Assembly: GCA_002839335.1 (NCBI GenBank)
Contig: PGXU01000013.1
Span: forward strand, 1 to 64,000
Length of the DNA: 64,000 nt
Direction: 5' to 3'
Origin: Spirochaetae bacterium HGW-Spirochaetae-4
GTDB taxonomy: Bacteria > Spirochaetota > Spirochaetia > Sphaerochaetales > Sphaerochaetaceae
The position numbers and the translations under genes were made by a program. Position 1 is the stretch's first letter. Every line of letters starts with the position of its first letter. Positions 15,112 to 23,505 of this stretch are shown piece by piece. Below the pieces are notes generated by a model. The model worked only from the letters and a program-made list of their open reading frames with translations, was not told the origin of the DNA and ran no database searches.

Positions 15112-15980
15112 TCTCGATTGGACTTGTCTGAGTGTACAGTAGCGTACAAGACGAACTGAGCACAACTGTTATTTTCTGATATTTTAACGATTGGGTTTCA
15201 TGCATATCGTGAACATTCCAGCGCAGTTCATGCACCCTGTGATAAAGGCACAGCACCTTGCTCGCCTAGTCCCCACAATGGAATCAATCTTGCGGTTGAG
15301 TCTTCTCCCTGTTTTGTGTGGTTTAGGCTGTGAACGTAACGTAAAAGGCCTCCCCAGCGGTACCCTCGGGCGTTACCTGCCAAGAAGAGCCCTTGTGGCG
15401 TGACGATCCGAATGGCGTGCCGAACCACAGGCAAAACCGGAGAGACTCCGCCACCGGGGCTCAAACCGCCCAAAACCCTAAAAAGGTAACGTAAAACTGG
15501 TGCTACGCTACCACTACGTTACCCTATCCATGTGTTATCATTGAAAGCAATTAGAAAGAAGAAAACTCTAGGTAACGTAAGTAACGTAAAATTGATAAGC
15601 TCGTATAGGGAAAAAAAGAAAGTATACTCCCACCCGCCATTTTTCACCTGTGGCGTGGCGTGTGGCACCCTCATGTTTTTTTTCTCCTATAGCATGGGTA
15701 TATGTGAAAAAATCGCGTTACTACGTTACCCTAGGTATTGGAGGGCGAAGAAACTCTCACCCGACTCAAGAAATTCCGAGCAATCATCCTCAACATCATC
15801 CACCTCGATATTGGCACACACCACGCGGGTGTTCACGCCGTTTACCCTTTTCTGCAGCTGATAAGTGCTTTTTGAAGCGAAGGAATACGCTCTCCATCTG
15901 ATTGAATGACTGCATGGATTGTGTAGTGTGGTGGGGTGCGAGCCTCCATAGGAGACTATCGAGCCTCGTAGGAGAATCCA
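15112..15980. other. 869-base non-coding stretch between late regulator and HNH genes
   Basis: No convincing gene on either strand. The stretch contains the GTAACGTA repeat array (15336-15729), an AT-rich central part (about 15530-15720) and ends at a terminator. It separates early/replication genes from packaging genes, a place where phages keep late promoters or antitermination sites. Confidence 0.6.
15336..15729. repeat. array of six GTAACGTA octamers in both orientations
   Basis: Exact GTAACGTA (or its complement TACGTTAC) at 15336-15343, 15486-15493, 15515-15522 (minus), 15572-15579, 15581-15588 and 15722-15729 (minus). Four copies are extended to GGTAACGTA and three are followed by AAA. 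Two copies are in tandem with a 9-base period. These are candidate binding sites for a phage regulator or replication protein. Confidence 0.7.
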
Positions 15981-16391
15981 TCAGGATCCAGGAACCCTCA
16001 CCAGGGCCAGCGCCTTCCGGTGCAGGTGATAGATGTAATCCTGGCTATAGTTCAGTTGGGATGCGATCTGGTCCCAGCCTAGGAAGGTGATGTAACGCAT
16101 CTCCAGCAGCGTCTCGCACTCCATGCTGTTCACACTTCGGATCGCTTCAGCGATTTCAGTCTTCAGTCTCATTAACTGGGCAATGCTGGTGTTGATTTCA
16201 TTTTCCAGTTCGGTGATCCGTACCACCGCCTCCTCCACGGGAGATCGACGGATCGACGGAGCCTTGGGCACCTCTGTGAGTTTGGGGGATACGTAGACGG
16301 CATGGCTTTTGAGCCAATCGAGCTGGCGTTCCTTGGTCTTGATGCGTTTGTCCAGATACCATGCCTGCGACAGATATTCCTTTGCTTTCAT
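15981..16391 (-). CDS. ArpU/DUF1492-type phage transcriptional regulator (sigma region 4-like)
   Basis: 136 residues from ATG 16391. The N-terminal half is a long helical segment (YLSQAWYLDKRIKTKERQLDWLKS); the C-terminal half has MECETLLEMRYITFLGWDQIASQLNYSQDYIYHLHRKALALV, a sigma region-4-like helix-turn-helix preceded by the L-x-x-R-Y-I motif usual in DUF1492 proteins. These are late-gene activators in many phages. It is the last gene before the repeat-containing non-coding stretch and the packaging genes, so it may act there. Overlaps its upstream neighbour by 4 bases. Confidence 0.8.
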   Translation of the reverse strand: MKAKEYLSQAWYLDKRIKTKERQLDWLKSHAVYVSPKLTEVPKAPSIRRSPVEEAVVRITELENEINTSIAQLMRLKTEIAEAIRSVNSMECETLLEMRYITFLGWDQIASQLNYSQDYIYHLHRKALALVRVPGS

Positions 16392-16609
16392 GCTCTTGCC
16401 TCCTGTAGGTGAATCTTGGTGAAGTCGGGGCTGATCTCGCACAGGAGTTCGAACCACTTGCTCTCGAAAAACCTTTCAATCTCATCCTTGGTCGCCCATG
16501 CGTATACATAATCGGGGTTGCTCTCCAGCTGGGATACCGCCTTGTGCCAGTCGGTGACTGCACGTTCCACGATGGCCGCTGCCAGATGTCTCATACTTGC
16601 CTCGGTCAT
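16388..16609 (-). CDS. small prophage protein of unknown function
   Basis: 73 residues, mostly helical: MTEASMRHLAAAIVERAVTDWHKAVSQLESNPDYVYAWATKDEIERFFESKWFELLC. The pattern (AVxDW, DExxRFFxSxWF) is common in short proteins beside SNF2/VRR-NUC genes in phages; no function is known to me. ATGA overlaps on both sides tie it to the SNF2 helicase gene and the regulator gene. Confidence 0.75.
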   Translation of the reverse strand: MTEASMRHLAAAIVERAVTDWHKAVSQLESNPDYVYAWATKDEIERFFESKWFELLCEISPDFTKIHLQEARA

Positions 16610-17979
16610 CGGCTACCCCCTGTAAGTTCGGCCTTCACCGCTTCGATGAGGGCGTCCTGGGTTTGAGCCTTGCCCGAGAGGACTTTCATGATGCGCTCAT
16701 CAATGGTCTTCTCGGTGATGATGTGCTGAACCACCACAGTCTCGGACTGCTGCCCCTGACGCCACAGGCGCGCCACCGTCTGCTGATACAGCTCAAGGCT
16801 CCAGGTCAAGCCGAACCAGATCAAGCAATTGCCACCACTTTGGAGGTTCAGCCCGTGCCCGGCAGATGCGGGGTGGATCAACCCGACCGGCAGGTTCCCT
16901 TGGTTCCACATCCGGATGCTTTCGCTCGTATCCAGAGTTGAAAACGACACGCCAAGCTTCTCCAACCTCCCCGCAATCCGCTGAAGGTCGTGCTTGAACC
17001 AATAGGCCACCAGTACACTTTGTCCGTTTGCTGCTTCGATGAGGTCCTCCAATAGATCAAGCTTTCGGTCATGGATGCCGATCGTCGCCCCGTCGTCGGT
17101 GTACACAGCCCCATTTGCCAGTTGCAGCAGTTTGCCCGACAGGCTTGCTGCATTGGCAGCCGTCACTTGTCCGCCCGAGGAATCCAGGACCAGATCTTTC
17201 CTTAGTCTCTCATAGACCATCCGCTCCTCATCACTGAGGGTAACCTTATACTCATTGGTCATGAGCTCGGGCATCCTGATATGGTCCTGGGCCTTCATAG
17301 AGATCGTGATGTCTTCGATTGCCTGGTAGATCCTTTCCTCCGCACCGGGGGCGGGTTTATAGCTGAACACGATCTGTCCATTGCGTTTGTCGGCTTTGAA
17401 GTACGCATCACGGTAAGCTCCGATGAACCTACCCAGCCTTACTCCTTTGTCCAACAGCTTGAACTGCGCCCAGAGGTCAATCAGGCCGTTGCTTGCCGGT
17501 GTGCCGGTCAGGCCTACAATACGGCGGACCATCGGGCGGCGTTTCATCAGAGCCCGAAAGCGCTTGGAGCGGTGGTTCTTGAACGATGAGAGCTCGTCGA
17601 CGACCACCATGTCGAAGTCGAAAGGCAGGGTGCTCTCTTCGATCAGCCACTGCACGTTTTCGCGGTTGATGATGTACAGGTCGGCCTTGCGCTCGAGTGC
17701 TGAAAGGCGCTCGGCGGTGCTTCCCACGGCCACTGATGCAACAAGGTCCTCCAGGTGATCCCACTTGCCGATCTCATCCGGCCACGTGTCCCTTGCAACC
17801 CGAAGGGGCGCGATGATCAGGACCTTGTGTACCAGGAAAGAATCGAATAGGAGGTTTGATATGGCCGTCAGGGTGATGATTGTTTTGCCAAGTCCCATCT
17901 GCAGCAATACCGCCGCCACGGGGTGCTGTTCTATAAAGTCGCTCGCATACCGTTGGTAGTCATGCGGTGTATATGTCAT
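16606..17979 (-). CDS. phage SNF2-family DNA helicase/ATPase
   Basis: 457 residues. Helicase motifs in order: Q-like YTPHDYQRYASDFI, motif I LLQMGLGKTIITL, Ia IIAPLRVA, II VVVDELSSFKN (DELS instead of DEAH), III GLTGTPASNGL, V/VI IHPASAGHGLNLQSGGN and QTVARLWRQGQ. It is a compact SNF2/Rad54-like ATPase without extra domains, widespread in phage replication modules next to VRR-NUC. It probably remodels DNA during phage replication or recombination. The start overlaps the VRR-NUC stop by 20 bases. Confidence 0.93.
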   Translation of the reverse strand: MTYTPHDYQRYASDFIEQHPVAAVLLQMGLGKTIITLTAISNLLFDSFLVHKVLIIAPLRVARDTWPDEIGKWDHLEDLVASVAVGSTAERLSALERKADLYIINRENVQWLIEESTLPFDFDMVVVDELSSFKNHRSKRFRALMKRRPMVRRIVGLTGTPASNGLIDLWAQFKLLDKGVRLGRFIGAYRDAYFKADKRNGQIVFSYKPAPGAEERIYQAIEDITISMKAQDHIRMPELMTNEYKVTLSDEERMVYERLRKDLVLDSSGGQVTAANAASLSGKLLQLANGAVYTDDGATIGIHDRKLDLLEDLIEAANGQSVLVAYWFKHDLQRIAGRLEKLGVSFSTLDTSESIRMWNQGNLPVGLIHPASAGHGLNLQSGGNCLIWFGLTWSLELYQQTVARLWRQGQQSETVVVQHIITEKTIDERIMKVLSGKAQTQDALIEAVKAELTGGSR

Positions 17980-18241
17980 TGATGATCTCCTCTATCTGCT
18001 CTTTTGCATCCAGCACGTATGCCTTGAACCCCAGGGCCTTCAGCATTTCATGCCTTACCCGTTGGAGTGCCCTCATCTTTTTGCCTGGGGCCTTCACTTC
18101 CACGAAGCCGCACCGCCCATCGGGCAGCAGCACCAATCGGTCCGGCATCCCATCGAAGCCCGGGCTTATGAATTTCACAGCCCGACCTCCCATCTTCTTC
18201 ACAGCCTTAAGCAGCTGCATCTCGATCTCTTTCTCAAGCAT
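17960..18241 (-). CDS. VRR-NUC domain nuclease
   Basis: 93 residues from ATG 18241 (GGGAGA upstream). The restriction-like core is visible: E near residue 3-5, GFDGMPDRLVLLPDGRCGFVEVKAPGKKMRALQ with D and E-x-K, then QRVRHEMLKALGFKAYVLD. This is a minimal VRR-NUC unit, a Holliday-junction or flap nuclease in related phages. It is followed immediately by the SNF2 gene, the standard phage pairing. Confidence 0.93.
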   Translation of the reverse strand: MLEKEIEMQLLKAVKKMGGRAVKFISPGFDGMPDRLVLLPDGRCGFVEVKAPGKKMRALQRVRHEMLKALGFKAYVLDAKEQIEEIINDIYTA

Positions 18242-18256
18242 TCCAAATCTCCCTAT

Positions 18257-18547
18257 GGAACGACGGAACGACCGGAACAAGAATTCCTATATATTTATAC
18301 GCGTGCGTATAGGCGTCTCCATGTTTCCCATTCCCTCTGTTCTTCCTCAAAAAGTCTTTTTGGTATATTCTTGTTCCATCGTTCCAAAACCTTGAAAACC
18401 TGCATTCTAGAATGGTATTTCGTCGTTTTCTTGTGGAACGAGCTCTGGAACAAGCTTGGAACGAGCTGATTCTTGTTCCACATCCTGTAGAACGAAGGCT
18501 CGCTGCTTGCCATAGATCGGGAAGTACATCGTTCCATTCTTCGTTCC
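18257..18547. repeat. array of eleven GGAACRA iterons, candidate replication origin
   Basis: Exact GGAACGA or GGAACAA on one strand or the other starts at 18257, 18265, 18274, 18370 (minus), 18378 (minus, within 18378-18385), 18435, 18447, 18458, 18472 (minus), 18528 (minus) and 18540 (minus). An AT-rich segment with a near-palindrome (TATACGCGTGCGTATA, about 18295-18310) separates the first group from the rest. The array covers the 3' end of the primase/helicase gene and the gap before VRR-NUC, as phage origins often do. Confidence 0.7.
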
Positions 18548-20827
18548 ACAATATTTGGTCCAACCTCCGATTTTCTGCATGATGGCAGTGATGCCATATG
18601 AGTCGTTCTTGCTGATCGTAGAGGGGTCATTTGCATAGCACTCGCACCAGATTTCCATGTTGCATACAGCCGTTCGTCTGACAGTTCCCTTGGCCACCAT
18701 GCCGCTGCCCCTCTCGGAGAAATATGCGCGCCGTTCGTACATGTCCATCGCATCCCAGTTCTCAGGCAACAAGGTGTCGAGATACTTTCTGACAAGACCT
18801 TCGCGGTCATCAGTTTCCATGGCTTGAGTCTGGACATCCTCAGCCTCATACAGAAGTGCGCCTTCGAGGTAGAGTCTTTCCCCCGCCTCCCAGATGGACT
18901 TGGCCTCTGCCCAGAATTGTGATCGGAATTCCTCGGTGCATCGCCAGGTCATCTTATGACGCGGCTGGTTGGATTTGACGATCCAGTATCGTCGGTTCCC
19001 GGTGACATCCCGAAGGTATCCATGTTCTCCGTTGACCGTCGCGATGATCACACATTGGCGGGGATGGCTTTCGACCGTCCTGCCATAACTTGGACGATAT
19101 TGATCGTCCGAGGTTGAGAAGAATGCCTTGACCTTCTCAATGTCGGCCTTCTTCATTCCTGCAAGCTCGCCTATCTCCACAATCCAGAAACCCTGCAACT
19201 TCTCAGCAGCCGACTTGTCATTCACATCGGTCAGGGAGAGGGACTCTGAGTAGTAATCGCTACCTACCAGATCCTTCACGATCGTACTCTTGCCGATTCC
19301 TTGTTCGCCATCGAGTACGAGAACGCTGTCGAATTTGATTCCCGGGTGGTAGACGCGGGCCACCGCTGCAGCAAAGGTTTTTCGGGTTATCGCCCGCGTG
19401 TATGGAGTGTTGTCGGCTTTCAGAAAACGAATGAACAGTTCTTCGACCCGTGAAATGCCATCCCAGGGCGGTAAACAATCCAAGTAATTGCGGATGGGGT
19501 GGAACCGACGGTCATCTGCGACCTTGGTAAAAGCGACATCATGGTTACGACCAGAGAACGCAAGATAGCGTGAGTCGATGAGAGATTTCAATTGGGCCGT
19601 ATCAGCATCGCGCCAGAAGTGGTTTCCCATCGGCCTGCCCCAAGGCATCTTGGAGGTGACTTGGATGCGTCCCGCCATTTCGTTGAAAGCGAAGCCGGTG
19701 AAATCAGGATCGTTGTTGAGAATCAGGTTGAGGTTCCATACACTGTTCTCCAACAGGCTGCTTCGGGGCATGTACCGCAATTGTTTTTCCCAATCCCCCT
19801 CTGGTGCAAAGTCGGCATCAGCCTCCGCACGGCGCTCCTGGGTAATCAGCAATTTAACCCTTTCATCCTTGCTGGCATGCTCGGCCATTGTGTTGAAGGA
19901 TTTCTTCGGATCGTCATCCCCAAAGCGATGGATCCTCACCAGATCAAACGCATTGAGGAGTTTGCCTGAGGCGGGGTCGGTAGCATGATGAGAGTAGGCG
20001 AATTTCTCATCATAGATCACCACGCCGGCACTGGAATCGGCAGGGATATAGTCATATCGGCCAGGGGTAATTGAGGGTTCATAGATATCTGAAAGAAATT
20101 GTTCAATTGCTCCCTGGATGGTGTATGTCCGACAAAAAGCTCCAATCACCCCCGGTTTTTTCAGAGGGTCTTCTGCATTTCTTCCCGTGGCATTATGCAC
20201 TGTACTTTCCCGGCTGGAAGTAGGCAGAAGTGAGCAGTCGTTCCAATGCGGGTGGTACGCAAGGTAAGTATCTGGATCAAGCCATTGCCCATCGGTCTTA
20301 AGGAAAATGAATTCCCCGTTTGATGGGGTGGTTGGCCAATACATCAATTGGTGCGGACGATAGGAACATTCATCGAATTGGTCGATTCCAAGACTATCGG
20401 TGAAGTAGCGTGCGATCGCGATATACTCATCGGGTGTGACATCACGGACCATCGGTACGATGATCCGTGCTCGAGGAGCTTCATGGGTATGCCCGTGCGT
20501 GGTATAAAGGCACGCAGCGTATGGGCAAGAGGTCTTGAATGAGGAGATCAGTTCTTGTGTTGCGTGGTCGGCATCGAGAGTGAGCATGGAGCGGCTTGCT
20601 ACGGTTTCCCGCTTTCTGCGGTTATCCCTTAGCTGTCCCCCGACGAATCCACCTTTGTCCTTGATGCGATCGCGTTCTGCTTTCAGCAGCTTTGGGTATC
20701 CCTCCACTGATTCTGTGGTTCGTATGGTTTCTGACAATCGCGTGCAGAGCTCATCGAATGTCGTGGTCTTGTTTGTCCAGGTTTTCGCATAGCAGCTGTT
20801 GCCATAGGCTATGGGCAGGTTACGCAT
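18407..20827 (-). CDS. VapE-type phage primase/helicase
   Basis: 806 residues from ATG 20827, chosen for its AGGAGG; an in-frame GTG at 20878 lacks one. The N-terminal 300 residues hold a primase-polymerase-like segment (SMLTLDADHATQEL, HEAPRARIIVPMVRDV). The C-terminal part is the virulence-associated E (D5-like AAA) domain: LVLDGEQGIGKSTIVKDLVGSDYYSESL (Walker A), FWIVEIGELAGMKKADIEKVKAFFS (Walker B), and TGNRRYWIVK (sensor/arginine finger). It would start and unwind phage DNA. Its last codons contain the GGAACRA repeats, encoding the odd LVPELVPQ. Confidence 0.93.
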   Translation of the reverse strand: MRNLPIAYGNSCYAKTWTNKTTTFDELCTRLSETIRTTESVEGYPKLLKAERDRIKDKGGFVGGQLRDNRRKRETVASRSMLTLDADHATQELISSFKTSCPYAACLYTTHGHTHEAPRARIIVPMVRDVTPDEYIAIARYFTDSLGIDQFDECSYRPHQLMYWPTTPSNGEFIFLKTDGQWLDPDTYLAYHPHWNDCSLLPTSSRESTVHNATGRNAEDPLKKPGVIGAFCRTYTIQGAIEQFLSDIYEPSITPGRYDYIPADSSAGVVIYDEKFAYSHHATDPASGKLLNAFDLVRIHRFGDDDPKKSFNTMAEHASKDERVKLLITQERRAEADADFAPEGDWEKQLRYMPRSSLLENSVWNLNLILNNDPDFTGFAFNEMAGRIQVTSKMPWGRPMGNHFWRDADTAQLKSLIDSRYLAFSGRNHDVAFTKVADDRRFHPIRNYLDCLPPWDGISRVEELFIRFLKADNTPYTRAITRKTFAAAVARVYHPGIKFDSVLVLDGEQGIGKSTIVKDLVGSDYYSESLSLTDVNDKSAAEKLQGFWIVEIGELAGMKKADIEKVKAFFSTSDDQYRPSYGRTVESHPRQCVIIATVNGEHGYLRDVTGNRRYWIVKSNQPRHKMTWRCTEEFRSQFWAEAKSIWEAGERLYLEGALLYEAEDVQTQAMETDDREGLVRKYLDTLLPENWDAMDMYERRAYFSERGSGMVAKGTVRRTAVCNMEIWCECYANDPSTISKNDSYGITAIMQKIGGWTKYCGTKNGTMYFPIYGKQRAFVLQDVEQESARSKLVPELVPQENDEIPF

Positions 20828-20885
20828 ATCGTATCCTCCTGAGTAGATAGATAGAGAGTTTTCATGATGATTTGACACTCCTTAC

Positions 20886-20908
20886 CTACCACCGAAAAAG
20901 CGTACCCT
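20886..20908 (-). promoter_or_regulatory. bipartite prophage element before vapE-like gene
   Basis: On the plus strand CTACCACC, seven bases (GAAAAAG), CGTACCCT. Same layout and spacing as at 25462 and 29317. It lies 59 bases before the primase/helicase ATG and downstream of the AT-rich cargo genes. Confidence 0.5.
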
Positions 20909-20954
20909 ATATACTGGAAGAGATGTTATTTCCTATAGATTCGACAAGCTACCT

Positions 20955-21959
20955 TCATGGCAATTCAAAGAATTCGTTTCTATGCCCTTCAACACATGTA
21001 TATGATCCCTCAAATTGAATTTGTTTTTGCATGCTCTGTGTTAGCGAGACTTCCTTTCCACATATTTGACATTTTAATTTGATATCAAGTAATTGATCCT
21101 GGATGCATTCCATTTCGTCATCTTGCATAAGATTATACATTGATATCATATTACCCACTAGAGCTCGGTCCCATGACTCGTCAGAGAAAATGACTTCACT
21201 AGTGATTACCTGCTCATAAATAGTGCGACAAACTTGAAATACATAAAAAAGCATCTGGGGGAGGATAAAATACAGATACCTCCATTGCTCCTTTTTTGCA
21301 TTAATATCAGAGAACACGAAGTTTAAATTTCCTGATTCGGTTTGATAATGCTGACACGATGTCACAATATGAGTTGCTTTCTGCCACAGCCGTTCTAGGC
21401 TATGAATTTCCCTTTTAGAATACCTAAGGTTATATAGGAAATCTGGTTCCATTAGACTTAAAGGAATCTTTTTCAGGACATCAGTGATAATTCTTCTTTT
21501 CGTTTCTTCGTTCTGCTTATCTATAGCTGCCTCATTATACGAAACAGAAGAATTGAATTTTTGAAGGAATTCTTTTGGTTCACTTAGTAGTGATTCTAGG
21601 ATAAAGAGATTTTCTTTTAAAGGTTTTCTTAAAAGCGAAAAGGTCACAGAAAGATGCCCCTTTTCAGAACTACGTAAGGCATTAAAAATGAATTGTAGAA
21701 AATCGGCTAATGTTGCAACGAAAATTTGTTTATAGGTGAGCAGGTCTGCCTCTTTTTGGTGCCCATTCTCTTGCAACCATTCATAGAGTTCATTGCCATG
21801 AAATTTTTGTAGTACTTTAGTTTCCTCTGAGGAAGGATTCAACTTGACATCGAAATGTCTTTTTTGTTCACCTTCTTTAACCATCCAAACCATTAAATCA
21901 TGGAGAAAAAAGCAGTATTCATGACTGAAGTGATAGGTTTCTGGTATTAAATATGGCAT
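20955..21959 (-). CDS. unknown protein with C-terminal zinc ribbon, AT-rich cargo
   Basis: 334 residues, mostly helical, without membrane segments or known domain. The last 40 residues have a metal-binding pattern: LKCQICGKEVSLTQ, then TCVEGHRNEFF (C-x2-C and C-x2-GH). The ATG at 21959 has AAGGAAAC upstream. Base composition is much more AT-rich than the surrounding phage genes. It is the second gene of a two-gene unit with the protease at 22059-22814, 99 bases apart, inserted in the replication module. I cannot assign a function; a partner or target of the protease is an inference from the pairing. Confidence 0.75.
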   Translation of the reverse strand: MPYLIPETYHFSHEYCFFLHDLMVWMVKEGEQKRHFDVKLNPSSEETKVLQKFHGNELYEWLQENGHQKEADLLTYKQIFVATLADFLQFIFNALRSSEKGHLSVTFSLLRKPLKENLFILESLLSEPKEFLQKFNSSVSYNEAAIDKQNEETKRRIITDVLKKIPLSLMEPDFLYNLRYSKREIHSLERLWQKATHIVTSCQHYQTESGNLNFVFSDINAKKEQWRYLYFILPQMLFYVFQVCRTIYEQVITSEVIFSDESWDRALVGNMISMYNLMQDDEMECIQDQLLDIKLKCQICGKEVSLTQSMQKQIQFEGSYTCVEGHRNEFFELP

Positions 21960-22058
21960 GAAGTTTCCTTTTTTTAACTGTCCTTATTAAATGGGTTATA
22001 TCTAGAAATGCTAGCCTATGAAATCTTTCTATAGTTGAAGGAGTGTTTAGGTACATTA

Positions 22059-22814
22059 TCAGAACGTCCCTTCCTCGATTTCAATAGCAATTTTAAATTT
22101 CTCAAGATTGATTCCAAGTATCCTATTAGGGATTTTCCCATTTTCAGGTTCATCACTAGAACAAACAAGTGAGACAAGATTGCCTTGTTTATCAATGATG
22201 GGGGCCCCGCTACATCCTTGGAAATATTCGTGACCGGGATGTTCAAACGGCAATTCAAAAAAATGGAAATTGCCTTCAGTTCTCAAGTATTTAAGACCCA
22301 TGTACACCATATTTTCAGCAGCAATAGCAACATTTCCAATTATTTCAGGCATAATCTGCCCACTAAAACCATAAGAGCCTTTTTGATTCGGTGTTGCTAT
22401 TTCGTTATAATGGAACTTTAGCCGATTCTCACTTTTAATGATTCTCATGTCAGGACCAATTTCTTGATATAAGTTTTCAACATCTTTAGGTACTACAGTA
22501 AATGCAAAATCAATTTCTTCACCGATCCCATTTTTAAGTATATTGTCTATATCCGATTCACGATTAATCTTGGATAACCTTAAATATGTGAATCCATTTA
22601 AAGTATAGTATTTTGTACCTTTGCCTGAGATCCATTCGGATAACATAGCCCATGTCCCTTCATTTTTTGATACAGCATGAAATACGGTAAACAAATAATC
22701 GTTTTTGGGATATTGTACAATACAACCTGAAGCCATTGCTGTTGGCTTGCATTCTCTACCCTGAATAGATTGTAACGGAATGCTTGATAGTTTGACTCTT
22801 TCAGAAATTTCCAT
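22059..22814 (-). CDS. trypsin-like serine protease, AT-rich prophage cargo
   Basis: 251 residues with a chymotrypsin-fold catalytic triad: His46 in LFTVFHAVSK, Asp102 in EEIDFAFTVV, Ser202 in FQGCSGAPIID. The GxSGxP motif is well kept. There is no signal peptide, so it should act in the cytoplasm, which is unusual for trypsin-like enzymes in bacteria outside conflict systems. A strong AGGAGGTGA precedes the ATG. Together with the following zinc-ribbon protein it forms an AT-rich island within the phage replication genes. A role in phage-phage exclusion or defence is inference. Confidence 0.82.
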   Translation of the reverse strand: MEISERVKLSSIPLQSIQGRECKPTAMASGCIVQYPKNDYLFTVFHAVSKNEGTWAMLSEWISGKGTKYYTLNGFTYLRLSKINRESDIDNILKNGIGEEIDFAFTVVPKDVENLYQEIGPDMRIIKSENRLKFHYNEIATPNQKGSYGFSGQIMPEIIGNVAIAAENMVYMGLKYLRTEGNFHFFELPFEHPGHEYFQGCSGAPIIDKQGNLVSLVCSSDEPENGKIPNRILGINLEKFKIAIEIEEGTF

Positions 22815-22822
22815 AAACTCAC

Positions 22823-23077
22823 CTCCTATTTACAATTGGAATTTTAAAATATATCTGAAGCGAAAAATACCTTTAAAAGATTGATCAAGTTACACATGAG
22901 AATCCGACTCCCGAGGTTTCCGAATTAGACCTGCTTTACATGTCCTTTCTATTCTATCACTACCGCTGAGAATTCTATAAGTGCATAAACCAACTTGTTG
23001 ATGATGGAAACTGCTTATAATTTTTTATCTCAAGATAATTTAAAATTTGAATTAACTGATGTTAAATTATATATTAA
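22823..23077. other. AT-rich gap without gene
   Basis: About 255 bases of AT-rich DNA between the protease gene and the next phage gene. No gene found. It probably contains the promoter of the protease unit and marks the edge of the inserted cargo, but I cannot point to a definite promoter. Confidence 0.4.
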
Positions 23078-23503
23078 CTATGAATGACTATCGATTGTTG
23101 TACAATCTTTTTTAAAATACTTTATTCGATAATTTTTATATAGTGCTCTATCAATCTCAATTTGCATTCCTGTACTGATTCGTTCACCAAACACCCAAAC
23201 CTCCGAACATTTGCTCATGAGCACGATACCGAAAAACATGCCCAGATCGCGTTCGCTTTGAAGCCCGTCATCAAGAAACTGGGGGTAGAGCAGGTGAGGG
23301 GTTATCGGAAGATAACCTTTCTCGACAGCAAAGCGGCTGTAACGTCGGGCATGGAACACATTCTCTTCGATATTTCCAGCATATGGAGAGCAGATATATA
23401 CCATGGGATGATAATCAAAGTGTGGTCTAGCTTGTTTCTCAATAGCCTTCATGGCCTCATAAGGGGTCCTGTCCATATATCCTTCCTTGTTGCGTATATT
23501 CAT
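23078..23503 (-). CDS. DUF4406/DUF7768-like, nucleoside deoxyribosyltransferase-fold protein
   Basis: 141 residues. The motifs YHPMVYICSPYAGNIEENVFHARRYSRFAVEKGYLPITPHLLYPQFLDDG and KCSEVWVFGERISTGMQIEIDRA follow the layout of nucleoside 2-deoxyribosyltransferase-like proteins: SPY(A/S)G, PxxPHLxxxxFL, W(V)FG...GM..E(I/L). The family is common in phages and may act on nucleotides or nicotinamide compounds. The ATG lies just after the polymerase stop with AGAAGGA as ribosome site. The last residues (KYFKKDCTTIDSHS) are in AT-rich DNA that merges into the cargo. Confidence 0.78.
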   Translation of the reverse strand: MNIRNKEGYMDRTPYEAMKAIEKQARPHFDYHPMVYICSPYAGNIEENVFHARRYSRFAVEKGYLPITPHLLYPQFLDDGLQSERDLGMFFGIVLMSKCSEVWVFGERISTGMQIEIDRALYKNYRIKYFKKDCTTIDSHS

Positions 23504-23505
23504 AT

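Noticed and set aside
15228-15473. 81-codon minus frame in the repeat-containing gap
   Set aside because: Gly/Pro/Arg/Leu-rich composition, no ribosome site and no recognisable pattern; it overlaps the GTAACGTA sites.
15532-15861. 109-codon plus frame in the same gap
   Set aside because: Composition is that of random AT-rich DNA with many Lys/Phe/Ser runs; opposite to all neighbours and no ribosome site.
15336-18547. Repeat arrays considered as CRISPR
   Set aside because: Units are 7-8 bases in both orientations with irregular spacing and no cas genes, so they are protein-binding-type repeats.
22016-22258. 80-codon minus frame between the two cargo genes
   Set aside because: Out-of-frame shadow of the protease gene's 3' end; no ribosome site.
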